Positions 53,180 to 62,652 of a DNA stretch of 64,000 nt are shown here, piece after piece. The stretch is from Streptomyces sp. NBC_01197 (GTDB lineage Bacteria; Actinomycetota; Actinomycetes; Streptomycetales; Streptomycetaceae): the NCBI RefSeq assembly GCF_036010505.1, contig NZ_CP108569.1, forward strand, positions 6,067,001 through 6,131,000. The letters run 5' to 3'. Made by a program: the position numbers and the translations under genes. Numbering within the stretch: the stretch's first letter is position 1; each line of letters opens with the position of its first letter. The notes under the pieces are model-generated. The model was not told the DNA's origin and searched no databases. It saw nothing but the letters and a program-made list of their open reading frames with translations.

Positions 53180-53935
53180 TCAGAATCCGCGCCGGGAGCC
53201 GCCGTCGACCGACAGCATGATCCCGGTGAGGTACGAGGCCCCCGGCGACAGCACGAACGCTGCCGTCCTGCCGAACTCCTCAGGCCGCCCGTAGCGCCGT
53301 AGCGGGATCCCCGCCTCGCTCCTCGTGCGCGCGGCCTCCGGGTCACCGCCGAGCGTGTCCAGGTGCCGTACCCGGTCCGTGTCGATCCGGCCGGGCAGCA
53401 GCCCGACCACCCGGATCCCGCGCGGACCCACCTCGTCGGCGAGCGACTTGGCGAAACCGGCGAGGCCGGGGCGGAGCCCGTTGGAGATCGTCAGCCCGCC
53501 GATGGGCTCGTGCACCGAGCCGGAGAGCACCAGGCCGATGACGCCGCCGTCGGACAGCTCGGCCGCGGCGGTGCGGGCGAGCCGCACCGCGCCGAGGAAG
53601 ACCGCCTCGAAGGCCGTCCGCCACTGCTCGTCGGTGTTGTCGGCCGCGGAGCCGGCGGCCGGCCCGCCGACGCTGATGAGGATGCCGTCGAAGCGGCCGA
53701 AATGCTCCCGCGCGGTGGCGATCAGCCGCTCGGCGGCCGCGGGGTCGCTGTTGTCGGCCGCCACCCCGAGCACACCGGGACCGAGTTCGGCCGCCGCCGC
53801 TCGCGCCGTTTCCGCGTCGCGCCCGGTGATGATCACCTTCGCCCCGTCGGCCGCCAGCTCGCGTGCGGAGGCGAACCCGAGCCCCCTGGTGGCTCCGGTG
53901 ACGACGTAGACGCGGTCCTTCAGTCCAAGATCCAT
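53180..53935 (-). CDS. short-chain dehydrogenase/reductase lacking catalytic Tyr-Lys
   Basis: A 251-residue SDR with an intact NAD(P) loop (TGATRGLG, residues 13-20) and core strands (NN-position LISVGG; LSGS138). The usual Tyr-x-x-x-Lys is replaced: aligning ISNGLRPGLAGF to the family puts Ser151 and Arg155 in those places. It may be a degraded, non-catalytic or differently acting member. It is 4 bases from the glucosidase gene on the same strand. Confidence 0.85.
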   Translation of the reverse strand: MDLGLKDRVYVVTGATRGLGFASARELAADGAKVIITGRDAETARAAAAELGPGVLGVAADNSDPAAAERLIATAREHFGRFDGILISVGGPAAGSAADNTDEQWRTAFEAVFLGAVRLARTAAAELSDGGVIGLVLSGSVHEPIGGLTISNGLRPGLAGFAKSLADEVGPRGIRVVGLLPGRIDTDRVRHLDTLGGDPEAARTRSEAGIPLRRYGRPEEFGRTAAFVLSPGASYLTGIMLSVDGGSRRGF

Positions 53936-53939
53936 GGCT

Positions 53940-55739
53940 CTATCCTGCATCCTCCTCGGGCGCCCCCAGCGCGCGGGCCAGCCCGAGTGCGGTGTTCACC
54001 AGGCCGATGTGGCTGAACGCCTGCGGGAAGTTGCCGAGTTGGCGCCCGGCCACCGGGTCGTACTCCTCCGCCAGCAGCCCGACGTCGTTGCGGAGCGCCA
54101 GCAGCTTTTCGAGGAGCGCCTCGGCCTCCTTGATCCGCCCGGTCATCCGCAGCGCGTCCGCCAGCCAGAACGAGCAGACCAGGAACGTCCCCTCGCCGCC
54201 CGGCAGTCCGTCCACCGACGGCCCCGCCACGCTGTAGCGGCGGACCAGGCCGTCGTGGCACAGCTCCGCACGTACGGCGTCGACCGTCCCGACCACCCGC
54301 GGGTCGTCCGGCGGCAGGAAGCCGACCTGGGGAATGAGCAGCGTCGCGGCGTCCAGATCGGTGGAGCCGTACGACTGGGTGAAGGTGTTGCGCTCCTTGT
54401 CGAAGCCTTTCTCGCACACCTCCTGGTGTACCGCGTCGCGCATCCGCCGCCACCGCTCCACGTCCCCGCGCAGCTTCGGCGCGGCCTCCAGGGTGCGTAC
54501 GGCGCGGTCGGCGGCCACCCACGCCATCACCTTGGAGTGCACGAAGTGGCGGCGCGGGCCGCGTACTTCCCACAGCCCCTCGTCCGGCTCGCGCCAGCGC
54601 GACTCAAGGAAGCCGAGCAGGGCCAGCTGGAGGCTCCAGGCGTGCGGCTCATTGGCAATACCCGCCGTGCGGGCCAGATGGAGCGAGTCGATGACCTCGC
54701 CGTACACGTCGAGCTGCAGCTGGGTCACGGCTCCGTTCCCGGTACGCACCGGCGCGGATCCCTCGTGGCCGCGCAGCCACTCCAGCTCCGTCTCGGGCAG
54801 CCGCCGCTCGCCCGCGAGCCCGTACATGATCTGCAGATCACCGGGGTTGCCCGCGACCGCGCGCAGCAGCCAGTCGCGCCACGCCCCGGCCTCCTCCAGA
54901 TAGCCGCAGGCCAGCAGTGCGCCGAGGGTGAGCGTGGAGTCGCGCAGCCAGCAGAACCGGTAGTCCCAGTTGCGTACGCCCCCGATCTCCTCCGGGAGGG
55001 AGGTGGTCGGGGCCGCGACGATGCCGCCGGTCGGGGCGAAGGTGAGCGCCTTGAGGGTGATCAGCGAGCGGATCACGGCCTCGCGGTAGGGGCCCCGGTA
55101 CCGGCAGCGCACCGACCACTCGTGCCAGTCCTCCAGCGTGCTGACCAGTGCCTCGTGCGGGTCCACCAGCGGAGGGCGCGGTTCCTGCGAAGGGTGCCAG
55201 GTGAGCACGAACGCCACCTTCTCGCCCGCGGCCACCGTGAACGACGAGCAGGTGGAGAAGTGCTGGCCCCAGGTCTTCACGGCCGGCTCGCTGCGCAGCC
55301 ACACCGCGTCCGGACCCGCCACCGCGACCCGGTGCCCGTCCGAGCGGCGCATCCACGGGATGACCGAGCCGTAGTCGAAGCGCAGGCGTAGCGTTCCCGC
55401 CATCTCCACCTCGCCGCTGACACCTTCGACGATGCGCATGATGTCCGGGGCGGTGTCGCGCTGCGGCATGAAGTCGATGACCTTGACCGTGCCGGTCGCC
55501 GTCTCCCAGACCGACTCCAGGACGAGCGACTCGTCCCGGTAGCTCCGCCTGGTGCAGTTGCCGGCTCCGGCCGGTGCGATGCGCCAGTGGCCGTTCTCGT
55601 CGTCGCCGAGCAGCGAGGCGAAGCACGCCGCCGAGTCGAAGCGGGGCAGGCACAGCCAGTCGATGGAGCCGTCCCTGCCGACCAGGGCCGCGGTCTGCAG
55701 ATCGCCGATGAGGGCGTAGTCCTCGATGCGTTGGGTCAC
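53940..55739 (-). CDS. glycoside hydrolase family 15 protein (glucoamylase/trehalase-like)
   Basis: A 599-residue cytoplasmic GH15 protein. It has an N-terminal beta-sandwich (IEDYALIGDLQTAALVGRDGSIDWLCLPRFD) and an (alpha/alpha)6 barrel with the catalytic Glu regions (GVRNWDYRFCWLRDST; later EEYDPVAGRQLGNFPQAFSH). Actinobacterial members hydrolyse trehalose or alpha-glucans. Without a signal peptide, an intracellular role in trehalose or glycogen turnover is likely. Confidence 0.9.
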   Translation of the reverse strand: MTQRIEDYALIGDLQTAALVGRDGSIDWLCLPRFDSAACFASLLGDDENGHWRIAPAGAGNCTRRSYRDESLVLESVWETATGTVKVIDFMPQRDTAPDIMRIVEGVSGEVEMAGTLRLRFDYGSVIPWMRRSDGHRVAVAGPDAVWLRSEPAVKTWGQHFSTCSSFTVAAGEKVAFVLTWHPSQEPRPPLVDPHEALVSTLEDWHEWSVRCRYRGPYREAVIRSLITLKALTFAPTGGIVAAPTTSLPEEIGGVRNWDYRFCWLRDSTLTLGALLACGYLEEAGAWRDWLLRAVAGNPGDLQIMYGLAGERRLPETELEWLRGHEGSAPVRTGNGAVTQLQLDVYGEVIDSLHLARTAGIANEPHAWSLQLALLGFLESRWREPDEGLWEVRGPRRHFVHSKVMAWVAADRAVRTLEAAPKLRGDVERWRRMRDAVHQEVCEKGFDKERNTFTQSYGSTDLDAATLLIPQVGFLPPDDPRVVGTVDAVRAELCHDGLVRRYSVAGPSVDGLPGGEGTFLVCSFWLADALRMTGRIKEAEALLEKLLALRNDVGLLAEEYDPVAGRQLGNFPQAFSHIGLVNTALGLARALGAPEEDAG

Positions 55740-55769
55740 GGTGTGCCGTCTTCCCGGGAGCGCGGCCCG

Positions 55770-56558
55770 CTAAGCAGCAGCGGGCACCGGTTCGGGTGTG
55801 CTCTCCGACGCCGCCGCGGCCCGTTCGCGCTTCTCACGGCGTACGAGGACCACGAACCCGATGGGCACCCCGGCGGTGAAGAGCCACCACTGGACGGCGT
55901 ACGCCATGTGCGGGCCGATGTCCGAATGCTCGGGCGCGGGGATCAGCTCGGGCGAGCCGCCCCTGGGCTGGGGCGCGGTCTGCTCGATGTAGCCGCCGAG
56001 CACCTGTCGGCCCAGTGCCTTCGACTCCTCGACGCTGTTGATCAGCATCACCTGGTGGGGCGGCAGCCCCTTCTCGTTCTTGATCCCGCTGGCACTGGTC
56101 GTCTCGTCGGCCATCAGCCGGCCGGCCACCGTCAGCCTGCCCTTGGGGGCGGCCGGGATCCTGGGGAGCGTGAGCTGGCTGCCGTTGTCCGCGACCCAGC
56201 CGCGGTTGATGAGTACGGTCTTGCCGCCGTCCAGGACGAAGGGCGTCAGTACGTGGTACCCGACGGTGCCGTCGGCCGAGGTCCTGCGCCGTACGACGAC
56301 CTCGTGCGCGGTGTCGTAGTGGCCGGTCGCCGTCACCTGGCGCCAGTACTGGTCGTACGGCACGGTGTGCCCGGGGGAGGTGAGGTCTCCGACCGGAACG
56401 GGCTTCGACTTGAGGTTCTTGCCGATGAGCGTGTTCTGCGCGACCTTGTGTTCATGGCGGTGCAGTTGCCAGAAGCCAAGCTTGATCATCGTCGGCATCA
56501 GGACGAGTGAGACAAGGGCGAGAATCACCCACTGCCGTGTCAACAGGAAGCGGTACAC
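55770..56558 (-). CDS. SURF1-family protein (cytochrome oxidase assembly)
   Basis: A 262-residue membrane protein with one helix near each end (residues 11-30 and about 222-240) around a periplasmic-side domain. The start is LTRQWVILALVSLVLMPTMIKLGFWQLHRHEHK, and TVLINRGWVADNGSQ is the family signature. SURF1 assists haem a insertion into cytochrome c oxidase. It is followed by the glucosidase gene 30 bases on, which is unrelated in function. Confidence 0.9.
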   Translation of the reverse strand: MYRFLLTRQWVILALVSLVLMPTMIKLGFWQLHRHEHKVAQNTLIGKNLKSKPVPVGDLTSPGHTVPYDQYWRQVTATGHYDTAHEVVVRRRTSADGTVGYHVLTPFVLDGGKTVLINRGWVADNGSQLTLPRIPAAPKGRLTVAGRLMADETTSASGIKNEKGLPPHQVMLINSVEESKALGRQVLGGYIEQTAPQPRGGSPELIPAPEHSDIGPHMAYAVQWWLFTAGVPIGFVVLVRREKRERAAAASESTPEPVPAAA

Positions 56559-56585
56559 GCCTCTGAAGGTACTCGCCCGGCGAAG

Positions 56586-56614
56586 CCCTCCGGACGGGGG
56601 GTCCGGCCGGAGGG
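56586..56614 (-). terminator. possible terminator after the Cys-rich protein gene
   Basis: CCCTCCGG (56586-56593) pairs with CCGGAGGG (56607-56614). An alternative inner hairpin CCGGAC/GTCCGG (56591-56607) also forms. It lies just beyond the stop at 56631. Confidence 0.45.
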
Positions 56615-56630
56615 GCAGAACCGGGCAGAG

Positions 56631-56864
56631 TCAGACCTTGTCGACGATGCCCCCCTTCCCCTCCGCGCGGGCGCAGTGCCCGCCGCAGTACCACTCGCCG
56701 TCGGCCTCCACGCCCTGCCCGATGACCTGGACACGGCAGTGCCCGCAGATGGGCGCCATCCGGTGAATGGCGCAGGAGAAGCAGTCGAATACGTGGACCG
56801 CGCCCTGCGCGTGGACCTCGAAGGACATGCCGTAGTCGTTTCCGCATACCTCGCAACGTGCCAT
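56631..56864 (-). CDS. small Cys-rich zinc-binding protein
   Basis: A 77-residue protein with four Cys pairs in zinc-finger-like order: CEVC, CFSC, CGHC and CGGHC, plus His residues. It probably binds one or two zinc ions in a treble-clef or LIM-like fold. It resembles the small prokaryotic metallothionein-like or zinc-ribbon proteins common in Streptomyces. Its function is unknown. It is monocistronic between the exonuclease and SURF1 genes. Confidence 0.75.
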   Translation of the reverse strand: MARCEVCGNDYGMSFEVHAQGAVHVFDCFSCAIHRMAPICGHCRVQVIGQGVEADGEWYCGGHCARAEGKGGIVDKV

Positions 56865-56928
56865 GCGCCACAGGGTGGGACGCGCGGGCGCCGGCGGGCG
56901 AGCGGGCGGTGGGCGAGTCGCCCGCCAA

Positions 56929-57912
56929 TCACCCGTCTGCCGGGGCCGGGGCGACGTCGCGCAGCAGCTGGGTGAAGGCGGCCTCGTCGATCACTGGGGT
57001 GCCGAAGGACTTGGCCTTGACCGTCTTGGACGTGGCGGAGTCCGGGTCGTTGGTGACGAGCAGGCTGGTCAGCCGGGACAGGCTCGTCGCCACATGCAGC
57101 CCGGCTTCGGCCGCCCGGTCCTCCAGCAGCTCGCGGTCGACCGAGGTGTCACCGGAGAACGCCACCCGCATCCCTTGCGCCAGCGGCTTCCCCGGCTCGT
57201 ACCGCCCCGGATTCGGATAGGGACAGGCGGGCCGCTTCCTCGCCGGGCGCCAGCTGCTCTGCCGGTACGAGGCCTGGTAGCCGACGCGCGGCGCGGCCGG
57301 GGCGTCCGACCACTCGGTGAGCGGCCTGCACTCAAGGAGCGGCAGCCGCACCCCGTCCCTGGCCGCCGCGTGCAGACTCGGGCGGAACGCCTCGGCCAGC
57401 ACGCGGGCGTCGTCGAGAGCGTGGTGGGCGTGCTCCTGTACGACGCCGAAGTGCGCGGCGAGCGACTCCAGCTTGTGGTTGGGCAACGGGAGGGCCAGCT
57501 CCTTGGAGAGCGCGATGGTGCACAGCCGCTGGCGGACCGGGGCGGTGCGCTGAGCGCGGGCGTACTCCCTCGAGATCATCTGCCAGTCGAAGATCGCGTT
57601 GTGCGCCACCAGCACGCGCCCGTCGAGCCGTTCGGCGAACTCCGCCGCGATCTCCGGGAAGAGCGGGGCGCCCTCCAGGACATCACTGGTCAGGCCGTGG
57701 ATCCAGACGGGGCCGGGGTCCCGCTCCGGATTGACCAGCGTGTACCAGTGGTCCTCGACCTCGCCCCGGGCGTCCAGCCGGTAGACGGCAGCGGAGATTA
57801 TCCGGTCGTCGCGTGCGAGGCCGGTGGTCTCCACGTCGACGACCGCGTACCCCTGCGGGTACGCGGCCGGCCACGCTGTCGCTGCTGTCTGGCGGTCGTC
57901 GAGCATGGTCAC
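56929..57912 (-). CDS. DEDDh 3'-5' exonuclease with C-terminal BRCT domain
   Basis: A 327-residue nuclease. The exonuclease domain (about 15-180) has DVETTG (Exo I), VAHNAIFDWQMI (Exo II) and HHALDDARVLAEAF (Exo III with the His). A BRCT-like domain (about 240-325) follows: GMRVAFSGDTSVDRE and TSLLVTNDPDSATSKT. This arrangement is known in actinobacterial DnaQ-like proteins and fits DNA repair or proofreading. ATG 57906 is an alternative start. Confidence 0.9.
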   Translation of the reverse strand: MTMLDDRQTAATAWPAAYPQGYAVVDVETTGLARDDRIISAAVYRLDARGEVEDHWYTLVNPERDPGPVWIHGLTSDVLEGAPLFPEIAAEFAERLDGRVLVAHNAIFDWQMISREYARAQRTAPVRQRLCTIALSKELALPLPNHKLESLAAHFGVVQEHAHHALDDARVLAEAFRPSLHAAARDGVRLPLLECRPLTEWSDAPAAPRVGYQASYRQSSWRPARKRPACPYPNPGRYEPGKPLAQGMRVAFSGDTSVDRELLEDRAAEAGLHVATSLSRLTSLLVTNDPDSATSKTVKAKSFGTPVIDEAAFTQLLRDVAPAPADG

Positions 57913-58157
57913 AGAGAATACGGGCCCCTACCGACAACGCCGCAATCCCGGGGGCGGGCCCGCCCGGCCGCCGCCGGAGGCCGGCACCCGTGTCCGGGAC
58001 GGCAGCGCACGGCTTCCGTTACGGCGTAACCGATATGACGGGGCGTCGGCGCCGCCCCGGGCCGGTACCGCCCTGCCCGTCCCGGCCGCCTGCTGCTCCC
58101 GGGACGCCACGGGCGGGGAGGCGCGGTACGCGGCTGCCCGGATGAGACGCTGGCCCG

Positions 58158-58868
58158 ATGACGGACTCCTCCCACGGCGAACCTCATCACAGAGGCCTCG
58201 GAGCGCGGCTCAACTGGCTCCGGGCAGCGGTGCTCGGTGCCAACGACGGTGTCGTGTCGACCGCAGGCATCGTCGTCGGCGTCGCCGGCGCCACCGGCTC
58301 GCGTACCGCGCTGCTCACCGCCGGTCTCTCCGGACTGCTCGCCGGATCGATGTCGATGGCGGCGGGGGAGTACGTATCGGTGTCCACCCAGCGCGATTCA
58401 GAGAAGGCCGCGCTGGCCCTGGAGAGGCGCGAGCTGCGCGAGACCCCGGACGCCGAACTCGACGAGCTGGCCGGGCTCCTGGAGGGCAAGGGCCTCTCGG
58501 CGGAACTGGCCCGCGAGGCGGCCGAGCAGCTCACCGAGCGCGACGCGCTGCGCGCCCACGCCGAAGTCGAGCTGGGCATCGACCCCGACGACCTCACCAG
58601 TCCCTGGCACGCGGCGGGCGCCAGCTTCGCCGCCTTCACGGCCGGTGCGCTGCTGCCTCTGCTGGCCATGGTGCTGCCGCCGGCCCCGGTCCGGCTGTAC
58701 ATCACGGTGCTCTCGGTCCTGGCGGCGCTGGCCGTGGCGGGCTGGTGGAGCGCCCGGCTGGGCGCCGCACCGGTGCGCCCCGCAGTGGTGCGGAACATGG
58801 CCGGGGGCGCGCTGGCCATGGCGGTGACCTACGCCGCCGGGGCGCTCCTCGGCGCGGCGGGCGTCTGA
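58158..58868 (+). CDS. VIT1/CCC1-family iron or manganese transporter
   Basis: A 236-residue membrane protein with five helices. Conserved segments are VLGANDGVVSTAGIVVGVAGA and GLLAGSMSMAAGEYVSVSTQRDSE, which line the metal path. An acidic cytoplasmic region (ELRETPDAELDEL) collects Fe or Mn. It exports metals from the cytoplasm in bacteria. It is monocistronic. Confidence 0.9.
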   Translation: MTDSSHGEPHHRGLGARLNWLRAAVLGANDGVVSTAGIVVGVAGATGSRTALLTAGLSGLLAGSMSMAAGEYVSVSTQRDSEKAALALERRELRETPDAELDELAGLLEGKGLSAELAREAAEQLTERDALRAHAEVELGIDPDDLTSPWHAAGASFAAFTAGALLPLLAMVLPPAPVRLYITVLSVLAALAVAGWWSARLGAAPVRPAVVRNMAGGALAMAVTYAAGALLGAAGV

Positions 58869-58965
58869 GCGGCCGGGCTGCCCAGGCCCGTTCGAGGAAC
58901 CAGCTCAGGGGACTGGCTCAAGGACCCGCCGGGCGGCGCCGATTGGCGGAACTCACCAAAACACG

Positions 58966-58993
58966 CTGACAGAATGTCTCGCATACTTGTCAG
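58966..58993. promoter_or_regulatory. inverted repeat upstream of the hydroxylase gene
   Basis: CTGACA (58966-58971) and TGTCAG (58988-58993) are separated by 16 bases, 46 bases before the next gene. It may be a regulator site. The flanking sequence is AT-richer than usual. Confidence 0.35.
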
Positions 58994-59039
58994 TAACAAC
59001 ATCTAGCCGGGGCCGATCCGGCGGCCGTACCGTGCTGGC

Positions 59040-60002
59040 ATGCCGAATCTGCCCGATGTCGTGCTGTGGTCCATACCGGCCTTCGTCCTGCTCACCGTCG
59101 TGGAGATGGCGAGCTACCGGTTCCATCCCGACGAGGACTCCGCGGGGTACGAGACCAGGGATGCCGTCACCAGCATCGGCATGGGTCTCGGCAGCCTGGT
59201 CTTCGACTTCCTGTGGAAGATCCCCATCGTCGCGATCTACACCGCGGTCTACGAACTGACCCCGCTGCGCGTCCCCGTCCTGTGGTGGACCGTCCCGCTG
59301 ATGCTGCTCGGCCAGGACTTCTTCTACTACTGGTCGCACCGCGGCCACCACGTGGTCCGCGTCCTGTGGGCCTGCCACGTCGTGCACCACTCCAGCCGCA
59401 AGTTCAACCTCACGACCGCGCTGCGCCAGCCCTGGACGTCGCTGACCGTCTGGCCGTTCTACGTCCCGCTGATCGCCCTCGGTGTGCATCCGGCCGCGCT
59501 CGCCTTCTGCTCGTCGGCCAACCTCGTCTACCAGTTCTGGGTGCACACCGAGCGGGTGGGCAAGCTGCCGCGCCCCTTCGAGTACGTACTCAACACGCCC
59601 TCCCACCACCGGGTGCACCACGCCTCCCAGGGCGGTTACCTGGACCGCAACTTCGGCGGGATCCTCATCGTCTGGGACCGGCTGTTCGGATCCTTCACAC
59701 CGGAGACCGTGCGGCCCGTCTTCGGGCTGACCAAGAACATCGAGACCTACAACCCGCTGCGGGTCGCGACCCACGAGTACGCGGCGATCGCCCGGGACGT
59801 ACGGGCCGCGGCGAACTGGCGCGAACGGGCGGGGCGGGTCTTCGGCGGACCGGGCTGGCAGCCGGTACCGGTGACCGGGGCCGCCGCCATGGAGCCGGTG
59901 GGGCCCGCCGTCGCATCCGCTCCCGCACCTTCTCCCGCCGCCGCTCCTGGTCCAGCCACCGCCTCCGCCGTCCGGGAGAACCCGTCCGAGCGGATCGCGT
60001 GA
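59040..60002 (+). CDS. sterol desaturase/fatty acid hydroxylase family membrane protein
   Basis: A 320-residue di-iron membrane oxygenase. His clusters are visible: HRGHH, HVVHH and HRVHH with further His in the barrel. There are about four helices (LWSIPAFVLLTVVEMASYRF at the start). It could hydroxylate or desaturate a lipid or carotenoid. The tail (about 275-320) is Pro/Ala-rich and likely disordered. It overlaps the next gene by 4 bp. Confidence 0.88.
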   Translation: MPNLPDVVLWSIPAFVLLTVVEMASYRFHPDEDSAGYETRDAVTSIGMGLGSLVFDFLWKIPIVAIYTAVYELTPLRVPVLWWTVPLMLLGQDFFYYWSHRGHHVVRVLWACHVVHHSSRKFNLTTALRQPWTSLTVWPFYVPLIALGVHPAALAFCSSANLVYQFWVHTERVGKLPRPFEYVLNTPSHHRVHHASQGGYLDRNFGGILIVWDRLFGSFTPETVRPVFGLTKNIETYNPLRVATHEYAAIARDVRAAANWRERAGRVFGGPGWQPVPVTGAAAMEPVGPAVASAPAPSPAAAPGPATASAVRENPSERIA

Positions 60003-60664
60003 CGCGGGAGCGGGCCGCGCGGCTGCTGCTGCTCGCCTACGCGCTCGCCGCCCTGACCGACCTCTCCGCGCTCCTTGCGCACGGGCACACCGCCCAGACC
60101 CTCCACGCCGTCGCCAAACCGCTCCTGATGCCGCTGCTCGCCGCCCAGGTGTACACGCGGGGCGCGCCCCGGCTGCTGATCGCGGCGCTGCTGTTCGGCT
60201 GGGGCGGCGACACCCTGCTGCTGATCAACGCGGACCCGGCCTTCCTCGCCGGGATGGCCCTGTTCGCCGCAGGACACGTCTGCTACCTGGTGCTCTTCGG
60301 CCGCGGCCGGACGAACCCGTACCTCGGGGCGGGCTACGCGGTCGCGCTGGCCGCCACCGCCGCCGTGCTGCTGTCCGCCCTCCCGGCCGGGCTGCGGATC
60401 CCGGTGGCGGGCTACTCGCTGCTGCTCACCGCCATGGCGTACCGGGCGAGCGGCCTCGGCCTGCCGGCCGGGCTCGGCGGTGCGCTCTTCCTGGTCTCCG
60501 ACACGCTGATCGCCACCGGCATCGCGGACCTGCCTCAGCCGCCCCTACCCGGTTTCTGGGTCATGGCGACCTATGTGGCGGCCCAGTCCCTGCTGGCCGC
60601 GGGGGTGCTCCGGTCCGCGGGCACGCCGGCTCCCGCGTACCGTGGCAGCCGTACACCTGTCTGA
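59999..60664 (+). CDS. lysoplasmalogenase (YhhN) family membrane protein
   Basis: A 221-residue protein with about eight short helices. The family signature FGWGGDTLLLINADPAFLAGMALFAAGHVCYLVLF contains the conserved GDTLL and GH residues. YhhN proteins hydrolyse vinyl-ether lysophospholipids in animals. The role in actinobacteria is less clear. The GTG start overlaps the hydroxylase stop, so the pair may act on the same lipid. Confidence 0.85.
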   Translation: MTRERAARLLLLAYALAALTDLSALLAHGHTAQTLHAVAKPLLMPLLAAQVYTRGAPRLLIAALLFGWGGDTLLLINADPAFLAGMALFAAGHVCYLVLFGRGRTNPYLGAGYAVALAATAAVLLSALPAGLRIPVAGYSLLLTAMAYRASGLGLPAGLGGALFLVSDTLIATGIADLPQPPLPGFWVMATYVAAQSLLAAGVLRSAGTPAPAYRGSRTPV

Positions 60665-60682
60665 TCAGCAAGGATTTGTCCC

Positions 60683-61723
60683 ATGCGCGCCACCGTCATC
60701 CACGCCCCTCATGACATCCGGGTGGAGGAGGTGCCGGACCCCGTGGTCCAGCAGCCCACCGATGTCGTCGTCCGGGTCCTGCGGTCCTGTATCTGCGGCA
60801 GCGATCTCTGGGCCTACCGGGGGGTGGCCGCGCGCGTCCCCGGGCAGCGCATAGGCCACGAGTTCCTCGGCACGGTCGAGTCGGCCGGCTCCGACGTGCG
60901 GGGGTTCGCCGCCGGTGACCTCGTCGTCGCGCCCTTCGTCTGGTCCGACGGCGCGTGCGAGTACTGCGCCGAGGGGCTGACCACCTCCTGCCCGCAGGGA
61001 GGGTTCTGGGGCTCGGCCGGCTCCGACGGCGGCCAGGGTGAAGCGGTCAGAGTGCCCTTCGCCGACGCCACGCTCGTCAAGCTCCCGGCCGCCGCAGCGA
61101 CCGACGACCGGCTGCTCACCGGGCTGCTCGCGCTCTCCGACGTCATGGGCACCGGCCACCACGCAGCCCTCGGCGCCGGTGTGCGGCCGGGCAGCGTCGT
61201 CGCCGTCGTCGGTGACGGAGCCGTCGGGCTCTGCGGGGTACTGGCCGCCAGGCGGCTGGGCGCCGAGCGCATCATCGCGCTCGGCCGGCACCAGGCCCGT
61301 ACGGACATCGCCCGGACCTTCGGTGCCACGGACATCGTCGCGGTCCGCGGCGACGAGGCCGTCGCCGCGGTGCGCGAGCTGACCGGCGGCCAGGGCGCGC
61401 ACGCGGTGATCGAGGCCGTCGGCACCGAGCAGTCGATGGCCACCGCCGTCGCCGTCACCCGCGACGGCGGGGCCATCGGATACGTCGGTGTCCCGCACGG
61501 CAGCGGTACGGGCCTGGACCTCAGCGACATGTTCAACCGCAACATCGCCCTGCGCGGTGGTGTCGCGCCGGTCCGCACCTACATCCCCGAGCTGCTGCCC
61601 GACGTACTGGACGGCACGATCGACCCGTCACCGGTCTTCGACCGGACCGTCGGCCTGGACGAGGTGCCGGACGGTTACCGGGCGATGGACGAGCGCACCG
61701 CGCTCAAGGTGCTCGTGAAGTAG
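60683..61723 (+). CDS. zinc-dependent alcohol dehydrogenase
   Basis: A 346-residue medium-chain dehydrogenase. The catalytic zinc ligand Cys is in SCICGSDLW with His in GHEFLG. The Rossmann loop is VVGDGAVGLCG. The structural zinc site reads Asp-x2-Cys-x2-Cys-x7-Cys (DGACEYCAEGLTTSC), so Asp replaces the first Cys, a known variant. It oxidises an alcohol or reduces an aldehyde; the substrate is unknown. Confidence 0.9.
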   Translation: MRATVIHAPHDIRVEEVPDPVVQQPTDVVVRVLRSCICGSDLWAYRGVAARVPGQRIGHEFLGTVESAGSDVRGFAAGDLVVAPFVWSDGACEYCAEGLTTSCPQGGFWGSAGSDGGQGEAVRVPFADATLVKLPAAAATDDRLLTGLLALSDVMGTGHHAALGAGVRPGSVVAVVGDGAVGLCGVLAARRLGAERIIALGRHQARTDIARTFGATDIVAVRGDEAVAAVRELTGGQGAHAVIEAVGTEQSMATAVAVTRDGGAIGYVGVPHGSGTGLDLSDMFNRNIALRGGVAPVRTYIPELLPDVLDGTIDPSPVFDRTVGLDEVPDGYRAMDERTALKVLVK

Positions 61724-61760
61724 GGGGCGCAGCGGCCCGGCCCGGTCCGGCGGCCACGTC

Positions 61761-62432
61761 CTACCGGGTGACCGCGTGCAGCGCGTCGGCCAGGCCCGCC
61801 CCGTAGAAGCTGTTGTGGTCCCTGCCGCCCCGGCAGACCGCGTCGGGCCTGCCGTCACCGTCGGCGTCGATGGGGTACGGGTCCGGGCAGGCGAGCCGGT
61901 CGGCCCCCGCGTACAGCAGCGCCTCGATCTGGGCGGGCGAGGCATGCGGATGGCGGGACTTGATCAGCGCCGCGACCCCGGCGGCATGCGGGGACGCCAT
62001 GGACGTACCCGACATGTAGGCATAGCCGCCGCCCGGTACCGGGCCGAGCACCGCGCTGCTGGTCGCGGGCGGCTCGGGGGGCTGGAACGCCACCGAGTCG
62101 CCGCCCGGCGCCGCGATGTCGATGACCCCCAGGCCGTAGTTGGAGTAGGAGGACTTGAGGGTCTTGGCGCCGGTCGCCGCCACCGTGACCACGCCCGGCA
62201 ACTGGCCCGGAATCACTGGGCACCTGGACGGGTCCACCGTGCGGGTGACCGCTGTGCCGTCGTCCGGGCTCAGTGCGTCGGTGACCGCGTGCGAGGCCAG
62301 GTCGAACCCGTCATTGGCGGCGCCGGCGACGTTGACCGTGCCCTTGCGCTCCGCGTAGCGGGCCAGTCCCGCGGGCAGCGCGAGGGCGCGCCACCGCCCG
62401 TATCCCGGATGGGCGTATCTCGGACGAGCCAT
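61761..62432 (-). pseudogene. truncated S8 subtilase (C-terminal half only)
   Basis: A 223-codon frame matching only the latter part of an S8 peptidase. The catalytic Ser is present in YMSGTSMASPHAAGVAALIK and the preceding strand is VVTVAATG, but the Asp and His domains and any signal peptide are absent. Upstream sequence (62433-62640) contains no recognisable missing half. The AGAAND stretch stands where AAAGN is usual. It is probably a remnant, though a novel short protein cannot be excluded. Confidence 0.75.
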
Positions 62433-62652
62433 GGGTTCTCCACATCATCCCTGCCAACCGACGCCCTGCGAGCCGCAGTTGGGCGCTGCCCGACCAGTGA
62501 AGCCGACGCCGGCCGTTCCTGCCCGGCAATCAGTCCAGCAAGAAGGGCCGGGCGTTGAACCACTCCGCCCCGCGCGCCGTGCCCTTGTCGGAGACCCGTA
62601 CCGCGGGTCCTCCGGAAGCCCACCCACCGTAAGCACGTCGCGAGGAGAATCC

